DNA of 57,870 nucleotides from an uncultured Collinsella sp. (lineage in GTDB: Bacteria; Actinomycetota; Coriobacteriia; Coriobacteriales; Coriobacteriaceae), in assembly GCA_902488525.1 (NCBI GenBank), contig CABTWP010000005.1, forward strand, positions 1-57,870, read 5' to 3'. Shown here one piece after another: positions 1-7,359 of the stretch. The position numbers were made by a program, and so were the translations under genes. A model generated the notes under the pieces. The model saw only the letters and a program-made list of their open reading frames with translations. It searched no databases and was not told where the DNA came from. Position 1 is the first letter of the stretch, and each line of letters opens with the position of its first letter.

Positions 1-20
1 CAGTCCCTATTTCACCGCAA
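1..20. repeat. Arm of a dispersed 20-bp repeat, cut by the window edge
   Basis: The first 20 bases match, with two or three differences, both arms of the inverted repeat at 10999-11061. The shared core is CAGTCC, then TATTTC or CATTTC, then ACCGCAA. It lies just past the mnmA stop, so it is probably half of a second copy of that hairpin element. The other half would be outside the window. Confidence 0.45.
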
Positions 21-38
21 TTTATGAAGGGGATGGGG

Positions 39-1139
39 CTACTTAAGTGCGCCGGTCACCGTGCCGCCGCCGAGGACGACGTCGCCGCGGTAGACGACGA
101 CAGCCTGGCCGGGGGCGATGGCTCGCTGCGGCTCGTCAAAAGTCAGCAGCATTTGCCCGTCTTCGCCGCGCGTAAGGGTCGCTGCTTGGTCTTTCTGACG
201 GTAACGGTACTTGGCGCCCACGCGAATGCCGCCGGCATCGAGTTCTGCCTCCATGCGGTCGGCAGGGGCGCTCCAGATCCAGTCGTCGGCCGTGAGTGCT
301 GTGGCCGTTAGGTCCTCGGCCTCGCCCAGATGCACGGTGTTGTTGGCGGCATCGACGCCCGTCACATACACGGGATGCGCCATCGCGACGCCCAAGCCCT
401 TGCGCTGGCCGATGGTATAGCGCAACGCGCCGTTATGGCGTCCGACCACGCTGCCGTCGCGCCACACAATGTCGCCCGGTGCAGCGGGATGTCCGCAGCG
501 GCGCTCGATATAGCCCGCGTAGTCGCCGTCTGGAATAAAGCAGATGTCCTCGCTTTCGGCCTTCTGGGCGTTGGTAAAGCCTTGCTCGGCGGCGATGCGG
601 CGCACGTCGTGCTCCTTGTCCAGGCCTGCCAGCGGAAAGATTGTGCGTGCCAAGCGCTCCTGCGTAAGCGAATACAAAAAGTAGCTTTGGTCCTTCTTTG
701 GGTCCTCGCCACGGTGCAGCTGCCAGGTGCCGTCGGACGTTTGGCTCGTTTTGGCGTAGTGACCTGTGGCGATGTAGTCGCAGCCCATATCGAGCGCTGC
801 ATCGAGCAACGCGCCAAACTTAATATGGCGGTTGCAGATGATGCACGGGTTGGGTGTCAACCCTTCCTGGTAGGCGGTCACGAAGCGCTCGATAACATTG
901 CGGTCGAAGGTCTGCTGCAGGTCGAGCACATGGTGGGGTATCCCCAGGCGCTCGGCGACAGCCTTTGCATCGGCGATGTCGCGGTCGACCTTACTCATGC
1001 CCGTGACGGGATCGGGCGCGGGGCAGGTGAGGCGCATGGTGGCGCCGACGCATTCGTAGCCCTGGCGCTTGAGCAGGTACGCGGTCACGCTGGAATCGAC
1101 GCCGCCACTCATGGCGACGAGCACGCGCTTGTTGTGCAT
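39..1139 (-). CDS. mnmA: tRNA-specific 2-thiouridylase MnmA
   Basis: This cytoplasmic enzyme thiolates U34 of the tRNAs for Lys, Glu and Gln, using ATP and a persulfide sulfur donor. The 366-residue protein has the usual family length. The PP-loop SGGVDSS is at residues 11-17. The two catalytic cysteines are in ICNRHIKF (Cys102) and SEDICFIP (Cys200), and GHYAK follows the first. A good ribosome site (AAGGAG, 9 nt before ATG) fixes the start. It lies downstream of cysK in the same orientation, but a strong terminator separates the two, so it probably has its own promoter in that gap. No cysteine desulfurase gene is adjacent, so the sulfur source is encoded elsewhere. Confidence 0.97.
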   Translation of the reverse strand: MHNKRVLVAMSGGVDSSVTAYLLKRQGYECVGATMRLTCPAPDPVTGMSKVDRDIADAKAVAERLGIPHHVLDLQQTFDRNVIERFVTAYQEGLTPNPCIICNRHIKFGALLDAALDMGCDYIATGHYAKTSQTSDGTWQLHRGEDPKKDQSYFLYSLTQERLARTIFPLAGLDKEHDVRRIAAEQGFTNAQKAESEDICFIPDGDYAGYIERRCGHPAAPGDIVWRDGSVVGRHNGALRYTIGQRKGLGVAMAHPVYVTGVDAANNTVHLGEAEDLTATALTADDWIWSAPADRMEAELDAGGIRVGAKYRYRQKDQAATLTRGEDGQMLLTFDEPQRAIAPGQAVVVYRGDVVLGGGTVTGALK

Positions 1140-1168
1140 GGGGAGGTTCTCCTTGGTGGCATGTGGCC

Positions 1169-1207
1169 AAAAAAGAAAAGCGGCGCGGGAGGCTGGTTCC
1201 GCGCCGC
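1169..1207 (-). terminator. Rho-independent terminator of cysK
   Basis: On the minus strand a perfect 9-bp stem (GCGGCGCGG with CCGCGCCGC, 10-nt loop) is followed by TTTTCTTTTTT. It lies 114 bp past the cysK stop and just before mnmA, and would end the cysK transcript. Confidence 0.85.
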
Positions 1208-1320
1208 AGACATTGTAGCAAGTTCGGGCGTCATGTGGGACGCCCTGTTGGGATGAGCCCAGGCTGCCAGAAGAGAGGGAAGGCCGGCGTGCCTTGGACT
1301 CGTTCTAAGAACGAGAAGCT

Positions 1321-2259
1321 CTAGTCCTGGAACAGTGCCGTGGACAGGTAGCGCTCACCGGTGTCGGCGAGCAGCGCCACGATGGTCTTGCCCTCGTTCT
1401 CGGGGCGCTTGGCCAGCTGCAGCGCGGCCCACACGGCAGCGCCGGACGAAATGCCCACGAGCACGCCCTCCTTGTGGCCCACGGCGCGGCCGGTCGCAAA
1501 GGCGTCGTCGTTCTCGACGGGGATGATCTCGTCATAGACCTGGGTGTCGAGGACGTCGGGCACAAAGCCGGCGCCGATACCCTGGATCTTGTGCGGGCCG
1601 GCTTGGCCCTTAGAGAGCACCGGGGAAGTGGCGGGCTCAACGGCGACGACCTGAATCTCGGGGTTCTGCTCCTTGAGGAACTCACCCACGCCGGTCACGG
1701 TGCCGCCGGTTCCAACGCCGGCGACGAAGATGTCGACCTCGCCGTCGGTGTCATCCCAGATTTCGGGGCCGGTCGTGGCCTTGTGGATGGCGGGGTTGGC
1801 GGGGTTCACAAACTGGCCGGCGATAATGCTGTTGGGGGTCTCCTTCTGCAGCTCCTCGGCCTTGGCGATGGCGCCCTTCATGCCCTTGGAACCGTCGGTG
1901 AGCACGAGCTGTGCGCCATATGCCTGCATAAGCTTGCGGCGCTCCACGGACATGGTCTCGGGCATGGTGATGATCACCTTGTAGCCGCGGGCAGCCGCCA
2001 CCGAGGCGATGCCGACGCCGGTGTTGCCGCTCGTGGGCTCGATGATGGTGTAGCCGCCACCGCGCACGAGCTTGCCGGCCTTCTCGGCCTCGTCGATCAT
2101 GTTCTTGGCGACGCGGTCTTTGACGGAGCCGGCGGGGTTGAAGTATTCCAGCTTGACGAGCACGCGGGCCTTGAGGTCCTCATCGACCTCAAAGTGAGTG
2201 AGCTCCAGAAGCGGGGTATGGCCGATAAGCTGATCGATGGACGTGTAAACGTTGCTCAT
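1321..2259 (-). CDS. cysK: Cysteine synthase (O-acetylserine sulfhydrylase)
   Basis: This PLP enzyme makes L-cysteine from O-acetylserine and sulfide in the cytoplasm. The 312-residue protein is typical of CysK. The PLP lysine is Lys47 in NPAGSVKDR, the substrate loop TSGNTG is at 76-81, a GTGGT phosphate loop follows near 185, and GISSGA lies near 270. GGAGG 7 nt before the ATG supports the start. It is divergent from an Rrf2-family regulator across a 253-bp gap. Since CysK serves as a regulatory partner of the Rrf2 protein CymR in Bacillus and Staphylococcus, control by the neighbour is plausible, but this is inference. Confidence 0.96.
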   Translation of the reverse strand: MSNVYTSIDQLIGHTPLLELTHFEVDEDLKARVLVKLEYFNPAGSVKDRVAKNMIDEAEKAGKLVRGGGYTIIEPTSGNTGVGIASVAAARGYKVIITMPETMSVERRKLMQAYGAQLVLTDGSKGMKGAIAKAEELQKETPNSIIAGQFVNPANPAIHKATTGPEIWDDTDGEVDIFVAGVGTGGTVTGVGEFLKEQNPEIQVVAVEPATSPVLSKGQAGPHKIQGIGAGFVPDVLDTQVYDEIIPVENDDAFATGRAVGHKEGVLVGISSGAAVWAALQLAKRPENEGKTIVALLADTGERYLSTALFQD

Positions 2260-2334
2260 GGTGAACCTCCAAAGTGTTCAAATGACTGGATACCGTGTGG
2301 TTTTACGGTGTGTGTAGCAACGAAACCCACAAAC

Positions 2335-2364
2335 CGTATAGGTTGTTCGTTTTGCTGTTGGCAA
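2335..2364 (-). promoter_or_regulatory. Probable cysK promoter
   Basis: Read on the minus strand, TTGCCA (-35) and TATACG (-10) are 18 bp apart. They sit 76-105 bp upstream of the cysK start. AACC and GGTT half-sites flank the -10, and an ACCGTGTGG/ACGGTGTGT near-duplication at 2292-2313 lies between promoter and gene. These could be operator sites for the divergent Rrf2 protein. Confidence 0.5.
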
Positions 2365-2512
2365 GCATAGTAGACACTAAAGCCTAGTAACGCAATAGGA
2401 AATAGAAGATTATTACGAGTCGATTAACCATCTTGACCGGAACGGGTATTTTCAAAACCAATTTTTCGGCTAGAATTTCTACGGACTAAATGACCGAAAG
2501 GCAGCACTATAC

Positions 2513-2941
2513 ATGTTGGTTTCTACTAAGGGCAGATATGCCCTGCGCGTTATGGTCGATCTGGCCGAGCACCAGGCGGCCGGTCGCATCCCGCTCAAAG
2601 AGATCGCGGCGCGACAGGGGATTTCCGAGAAATATCTCGAGAACATCTTGGCTACGCTCGTGCGCGCCAACATGCTTTCGGGCATGCGTGGCAAGGGCGG
2701 TGGCTACGTGCTCACGCGCCCGCCCGAGCAGTACACGGTGGGCGAGATCCTGCGCCTGACCGAGGGTAGTCTGGCGCCGGTCGCATGCCTGGACGGCGAC
2801 TGCAAGGGCTGCTCGCGTTCGGACGAGTGCCCCACGCTCGACGTGTGGAAGAACCTGGACAAGCTCATCAACGACTACCTCGACGGTGTGACGCTTGATC
2901 AACTTGTCGCTCCCAACCATGGTTACGACTACGTCATCTAA
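2513..2941 (+). CDS. Rrf2/IscR-family transcriptional regulator
   Basis: This is a DNA-binding regulator of 142 residues. The N-terminus (STKGRYALRVMVDLA) and winged-helix segment (QGISEKYLENIL, then GKGGGYVL) are classic Rrf2. Cysteines at 92, 97, 100 and 106, followed by CPTLDVW, resemble the iron-sulfur ligand region of IscR (Cys92, 98, 104), although the spacing is different. It may therefore sense Fe-S or sulfur status. It is divergent from cysK, so the likely target is the shared intergenic region. CymR, the Rrf2 cysteine regulator, lacks this cysteine cluster as far as I recall, so I class this protein as IscR-like rather than CymR. An AAGG-type ribosome site lies 11 nt before ATG. Confidence 0.9.
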   Translation: MLVSTKGRYALRVMVDLAEHQAAGRIPLKEIAARQGISEKYLENILATLVRANMLSGMRGKGGGYVLTRPPEQYTVGEILRLTEGSLAPVACLDGDCKGCSRSDECPTLDVWKNLDKLINDYLDGVTLDQLVAPNHGYDYVI

Positions 2942-3011
2942 CCCATACCCGCCATTTGGGGACGGGGTGGAAATGGTAGATTCTCTCGCCCTTTGAGACT
3001 TGGCAAATAAG

Positions 3012-3048
3012 AAGGCCGCCCATTTTTGCGATGGGCGGCCTTCGTTTT
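3012..3048. terminator. Bidirectional terminator between convergent genes
   Basis: A perfect 11-bp stem (AAGGCCGCCCA with TGGGCGGCCTT) has a 9-nt loop. It is followed by CGTTTT on the plus strand and CTTATTT on the minus strand. It ends the Rrf2 gene and the convergent membrane-protein gene. Confidence 0.75.
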
Positions 3049-3083
3049 GGGCTGTTGAGACGGACACGGCCGGAATGGCCGTT

Positions 3084-3449
3084 TTAGTCCTCGGCGATGC
3101 TGTCGAGGATGCTGCGCGTGATGGACACCAGGATGCTGCCCATAAAGGCCGATCCAAAGCTGGCGATGGAGATGCCGACGCCCAGCAGGTTGACCGACAG
3201 GTAACTCGCGAGCTCAAGCATAAAGCTGTTGACGACAAGCTGGAAAATGCCCAGCGTAATGATCGTGAGCGGCAGCGAGATGACCGTGAGGAACGGTTTG
3301 ACGAACGAATCGACAATGTTCAGGAACAGTCCCACAAAGGCAAAGCAGACCCAGGTCTCGGCAAAGCCGAAGGGTTGGATACCGGGGACGAGGAACGTGG
3401 CGATCGCGATGGCGATCGAGGTGAAGAGCCAGTTAAGCATAAAGCGCAT
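3084..3449 (-). CDS. Small membrane protein, phage-holin-4_2/YvlD family
   Basis: The 121-residue protein has four hydrophobic segments (about 5-25, 30-50, 56-82 and 88-115). The pattern matches the YvlD/Phage_holin_4_2 family, including LNIVDSFVKPFLTVISLPLT in the middle and glycine-rich helix packing. Despite the family name these are usually chromosomal membrane proteins of unknown function, sometimes linked to envelope stress; no lysis genes are nearby. AAAGGA 8 nt before the ATG supports the start. It is transcribed alone and converges on the Rrf2 gene. Confidence 0.85.
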   Translation of the reverse strand: MRFMLNWLFTSIAIAIATFLVPGIQPFGFAETWVCFAFVGLFLNIVDSFVKPFLTVISLPLTIITLGIFQLVVNSFMLELASYLSVNLLGVGISIASFGSAFMGSILVSITRSILDSIAED

Positions 3450-3637
3450 GGCGTGAATCCTTTCTTGCGCCGGGATTGCTGGCGTCGCGTGAAGCGGCTT
3501 ACGGCGGCGACCTGGATGGTTGCGCGGGCGCGCCGCGGTGTTTGGGCGCCCATTGTCTCAAATATTCGTGGAGCTTACGTGCGCATATGGTTTCTAAACG
3601 GCGTTCGTCCTGAAAAACGCGCCGCTGGCAGAGAGTC

Positions 3638-3668
3638 TTGTCGCTTTAGTTTGGTGGTGTGCTACACT
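3638..3668 (+). promoter_or_regulatory. Promoter for the TrpR/YerC-like gene
   Basis: An extended -10, TGCTACACT (3660-3668), is preceded by TTGTCG at 3638-3643 with a 19-bp spacer. It would start transcription about 100 bp before the gene at 3774. The rest of the 324-bp gap (3450-3773) shows no convincing gene. Confidence 0.5.
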
Positions 3669-3773
3669 GCTACGGGCAAAAGCCACAGGCGTTGCCCTAT
3701 TGCATAGAACGGGTGAACGATGCCCGATGTCAGTATCAACTTCGATGCCTTTTGGCGGGTTTGGCGGTGATCG

Positions 3774-4073
3774 ATGAATATCGAGAACATGTTTGACAAG
3801 CCTGATGTCAAGCAGCTGGTCCACGCATTTAGCCTTTTGGACGACGAGAAGGATATCCAAGCGTTTTTGACCGATATCTGCACGCCGCGCGAGATTTGCG
3901 ACCTTTCTCAGCGTTTGCAGGTTGCGCGCTATTTGGACGAGGGCGAGCCTTATGTTGAGGTTCAGGCCCGTACCGGCGCTTCGTCCACCACGGTGAGCCG
4001 CGTTTCAAAGGCGCTGAACGGCGAGTACGGTGGCTACCGCAAGATCCTCATTAAGTTGGAGGATGGCGAGTAG
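3774..4073 (+). CDS. YerC/YecD-family TrpR-like DNA-binding protein
   Basis: This 99-residue cytoplasmic protein belongs to the TrpR superfamily in its YerC/YecD form. It has the conserved FLTDICTPREICDLSQRLQV segment and the helix-turn-helix TGASSTTVSRVSKAL near residues 68-82. Relatives are all-helical dimers. Their targets are mostly unknown, and YerC proteins are not clearly tryptophan-responsive. No trp genes are near, so the name should not be read as a pathway assignment. The ribosome site is weak. A terminator follows 27 bp after the stop, so it is a single-gene transcript. Confidence 0.9.
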   Translation: MNIENMFDKPDVKQLVHAFSLLDDEKDIQAFLTDICTPREICDLSQRLQVARYLDEGEPYVEVQARTGASSTTVSRVSKALNGEYGGYRKILIKLEDGE

Positions 4074-4099
4074 GCCAGCGACAACATTGAATTACGAAG

Positions 4100-4125
4100 A
4101 ACCGTCCCTCCGGGGGCGGTTTTTA
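4100..4125 (+). terminator. Rho-independent terminator of the YerC-like gene
   Basis: A 9-bp stem (AACCGTCCC with GGGGCGGTT, one T-G pair) and a 4-nt loop are followed by a short T run. It lies just past the stop at 4073. Confidence 0.8.
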
Positions 4126-4257
4126 TATGCCCGCAATCGGCTGGTGCGTTGGGGTCAGGTTGCTTTGTACCAAAAGATGGAGCTGCGGTGGCAATGTGTC
4201 CGCTTGGGCGGGTAGGATGGATGCATTGATTATTGCGAACAGTTTGAGCGGAGGACC

Positions 4258-7200
4258 ATGCCTGTTCGAATCTATACCACCAATGCCGGCACGGATTTGA
4301 GTGATGCCGAGTCGGCGCTGCTTGCCGACCTTGTTGGCTGCCACGGACGTGCCGTGCTGCTGGCACCTACGTTTGCCGAGCTCGACCTGTGCCGTCATGA
4401 TGCGGCGGAAGCCGGGATTTCGCTGGGTATTGACTATAAGACGCCTACATCGTGGATTCGCTCGCTTTGGGAGCTTTTGGGCGACGGGCGCGGTTTCGTT
4501 GACAACCTGCAGCGCCAGATGCTGTTCTCGGACATGGTCACGCGTCTCGACGATGCCGACCTGCAGCCGCTTTCGCGTAGCCAGGGCACGGTGCGCATGC
4601 TCGCGCGCATGGCCCGCGATGTGCTGCCGGGTGTGGCGGGGACGACGGCCGAGCGATGCGGTGGCAACAATTGCCAGCCTGAGCCAAAAAGCGATGCCGA
4701 GGCTCGTGTGTTTGAGCTTTTGCGTGCCTACGCGGGCGGTTTGGACCGTCGAGATATGGTCGAGCCCTGCGAGGCAGCTGACATTATGGCCGGTGCCCTG
4801 GCCGATAGCCTGCCGGCGTGCGCCCGCGCCGTATGCGTGCGCGGTACCACGTCGTTTACGCACGGTCTACTCGAGCTGCTGTCTGCCGTGGCGAACAATG
4901 GGGGAGAGGTCGTCGTGCTGCTTGCCCGCGAGCAGGCGGCGATGCGCGAGGAGCTTGCCACGGCATTTGATGCCCGCGGTGTGCTGTTTGAGATCGCGCC
5001 GCTGGGGGAGGACGCCGTCGCGTCTGATGTCGTTTGCGGGGCCGCCGCTCAGCCTGCCTTTATTGAGGTCGCCGGCCCCCATGCCCGTGCTCATGTCTAT
5101 GCGGACGCCATCGATAAGTTGGTGAAAGCGCACAAGGAGTCCAAGGCCGATAAAGCTACTGCAACGCCCGCCGACCCCGTGCGCGTGCTCGTCGTTTCTG
5201 CCCGGGCACCCCAGCTGTTCGGCGAGCTCGCCGCCCGTTTGGCGGCGCGTCACATTGCGGCCGAGACGACTGAGTTCACGGCGTTTTCCCAGTCCATCGC
5301 GGGCAGGCAGTTTACGGCGCTCGCCAACCTGATCGAGCGTATGAAAGCCGCCGACGAGGGCACCGCTTCCAAGACCGAGTGGTGGCCCGCGCCGGAGCTT
5401 ACCGACTGGATCTACAGTCCGCTTTCGGGCGCTGATGCCGTCAATGCCCGTACCTTCGATAAGAATATGCGTCTCTCGCGCAACAAGACTACCGCGGGCG
5501 TCAAGAGCCTGCTGCAGAGCGTTCAGGGCCAGGTGAGGGGCGCGCGCAAGGCGACGAGCGACGATAACTGGTTTAAGAACGTACCGTGTGTGGTCTCGGA
5601 CGTGTTCCAGGCGCTGTGGCGTGACAAGCCCGTGACGGCGCTTAAGGCCATGCTTGCCGTTGCCGAGGCGTTGCCCGATCGCGCTCTAGGCGGCCTTGAC
5701 GGCCAGGCCCGTCGCCAGGCAGAGACGGCTTTGCTGCGCCATGCCATCGACATCCTTATGAACGATGCTCGCGCGCTCGACGTGTCGCAGGCCGCGACCG
5801 TGCCGGTTCTCGACGGCGTTCGAACCAAGGTGGACAAGCGCAGTACCGCTTACGATTACGAGACCTACGAGGTCGATCGCACGCCACGGGCACAAGTGCG
5901 CTTCGTGTCGCTTGCCGATGCGTCGGTTCTGCGCCCTGGCAGCTACGATGCCGTGCTGTTTGCCGATGTCGACCTGGACAGCTACCCGCTTTCGCACGAA
6001 GAGGGCCCGCTTGCCACGTTGACGGCCGAGCTGCGCCGCAACGGCGTGTCTTTGGAGCCCGCCGCCCTGCTGCGCGTGCGCTTTGGCCGTGCGATGCAGG
6101 CGGCGAGCGGTCCGGTCGCGCTCGCCCGCGTGACGCACGATCGCCAGGCACGAGAGTGCTACCCGGCAGCCGTATGGACCGAGCTGCGGGCACATGCCGA
6201 GGCCGCTGGCGCTGTCAAGCCCACGCGCGTGGGCGAGGGCGATATCATCGCCGACTTTGATCCCGCGGCAGGCGAAGGTCTTAGGCGCGAACGCGTGACC
6301 TGCGAAGCTCCTCAGCATCTGAGCGATGAAGCCATTCCGTATCTGGTCCTGCGCCGTCGCGATGGCGAGGGCGAGGATGCGCCGCTCGTGCCGCGCCTGA
6401 CGTCTGCCTCGCAGATCGAGGCCTATTCGACCTGCCCGCTATGCTGGTTCGTCTCGTACCGCGTGAAGCCCCAGTCGATCGACGCCGGCTTTGGCAATAT
6501 GGAGAAGGGCAACTTTGTCCACGACGTGCTGGAACACCTGCACGCCCGTCTGCCCCAGGAGGGCATGGAGCGCGTGACGCCCGAGAACCTGCCGCGTGCC
6601 CAGGAGCTGCTGCGCAAGGTCTTTGACGAGGCCTTGGCCGAGCATGCCTCCAAGCGCGGCAACGAGGGCCCGCTCGTGCCGCTCTCCCCGGTGGAGGAGC
6701 GCCAAGTGGCCGAGATCTTGCCGCAGCTGGAGGGCGTGCTTGCCTATGAAGCCGAGGCGCTGGCTCCTTTTGCTCCGCGCTACCTTGAGTTCGCCTTTAA
6801 CGATCTTAACGTTGAGTATGCCGGCTGGCCGCTCGGCGGGCGCATCGACCGTGTGGACGTGGATGCCGAGAACCGCGCCGTGGTGATCGACTACAAGCAC
6901 CGCACGGGCGTTGAGGAGTTTAAACTCGCCGACCCCACGGTGCGCGACGAGGAATCGGGCGAGGCCGCCATCGACGACCCGCGGTGGCTACCGCCCCATA
7001 CCCAGACACTTATCTATGCGCAGGCCATGCGCCGGGCGCTGGATCTGGATACCCGCGCGGCGCTCTACTTTTCGACCAAGGGCGGCAAGCCGGCGCTGCG
7101 CGGTGCCGCGAGCGCCGAGCTGCTCGAGGAAGACCGCGGCGACGGTCGCATCCCGGGTCTTAAGAAAGGTTTCCCCGGCGAGGGCGGCAACATGGACTTC

Positions 7201-7356
7201 GACGCCCTGCTCGATCGCGTGGAGACCGGCATCGCCGAGCGCCTGCGGGAGCTTGAGGCAGGCAACGTTGCCGCCGTCGATCCGTCGTCGGCTCAGGCCG
7301 CGCATGCGCGCTGCTCGTATAACCACGAAGGTACGTTTGTAAGGAGGGGCGTGTAG
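4258..7356 (+). CDS. AddB-like PD-(D/E)XK nuclease subunit
   Basis: This 1032-residue protein is the likely partner of the AddA-like helicase-nuclease that starts 3 nt after its stop, forming a RecBCD-type machine for double-strand-break resection. The C-terminal nuclease domain is clear: SASQIEAYSTCPLCWF (from about 718), FVHDVLEHL, then GGRIDRVDVD (near 860) and VIDYKH (876-881) carrying the catalytic Asp and Lys. The N-terminal ATPase-like half has no recognisable P-loop; the usual glycine-rich Walker A is replaced by TTNAGTDLSD. Two cysteines (726, 729) and a single C-terminal one (HARC) remain where AddB has a four-cysteine Fe-S staple, so the cluster is probably absent. GGAGG lies 3 nt before the ATG. 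Confidence 0.82.
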   Translation: MPVRIYTTNAGTDLSDAESALLADLVGCHGRAVLLAPTFAELDLCRHDAAEAGISLGIDYKTPTSWIRSLWELLGDGRGFVDNLQRQMLFSDMVTRLDDADLQPLSRSQGTVRMLARMARDVLPGVAGTTAERCGGNNCQPEPKSDAEARVFELLRAYAGGLDRRDMVEPCEAADIMAGALADSLPACARAVCVRGTTSFTHGLLELLSAVANNGGEVVVLLAREQAAMREELATAFDARGVLFEIAPLGEDAVASDVVCGAAAQPAFIEVAGPHARAHVYADAIDKLVKAHKESKADKATATPADPVRVLVVSARAPQLFGELAARLAARHIAAETTEFTAFSQSIAGRQFTALANLIERMKAADEGTASKTEWWPAPELTDWIYSPLSGADAVNARTFDKNMRLSRNKTTAGVKSLLQSVQGQVRGARKATSDDNWFKNVPCVVSDVFQALWRDKPVTALKAMLAVAEALPDRALGGLDGQARRQAETALLRHAIDILMNDARALDVSQAATVPVLDGVRTKVDKRSTAYDYETYEVDRTPRAQVRFVSLADASVLRPGSYDAVLFADVDLDSYPLSHEEGPLATLTAELRRNGVSLEPAALLRVRFGRAMQAASGPVALARVTHDRQARECYPAAVWTELRAHAEAAGAVKPTRVGEGDIIADFDPAAGEGLRRERVTCEAPQHLSDEAIPYLVLRRRDGEGEDAPLVPRLTSASQIEAYSTCPLCWFVSYRVKPQSIDAGFGNMEKGNFVHDVLEHLHARLPQEGMERVTPENLPRAQELLRKVFDEALAEHASKRGNEGPLVPLSPVEERQVAEILPQLEGVLAYEAEALAPFAPRYLEFAFNDLNVEYAGWPLGGRIDRVDVDAENRAVVIDYKHRTGVEEFKLADPTVRDEESGEAAIDDPRWLPPHTQTLIYAQAMRRALDLDTRAALYFSTKGGKPALRGAASAELLEEDRGDGRIPGLKKGFPGEGGNMDFDALLDRVETGIAERLRELEAGNVAAVDPSSAQAAHARCSYNHEGTFVRRGV

Positions 7357-7359
7357 ACC

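Noticed and set aside
3000..3707. 235-residue plus-strand frame across the terminator and membrane-protein gene
   Set aside because: It crosses a strong terminator hairpin and is antisense to a clear YvlD-family gene.
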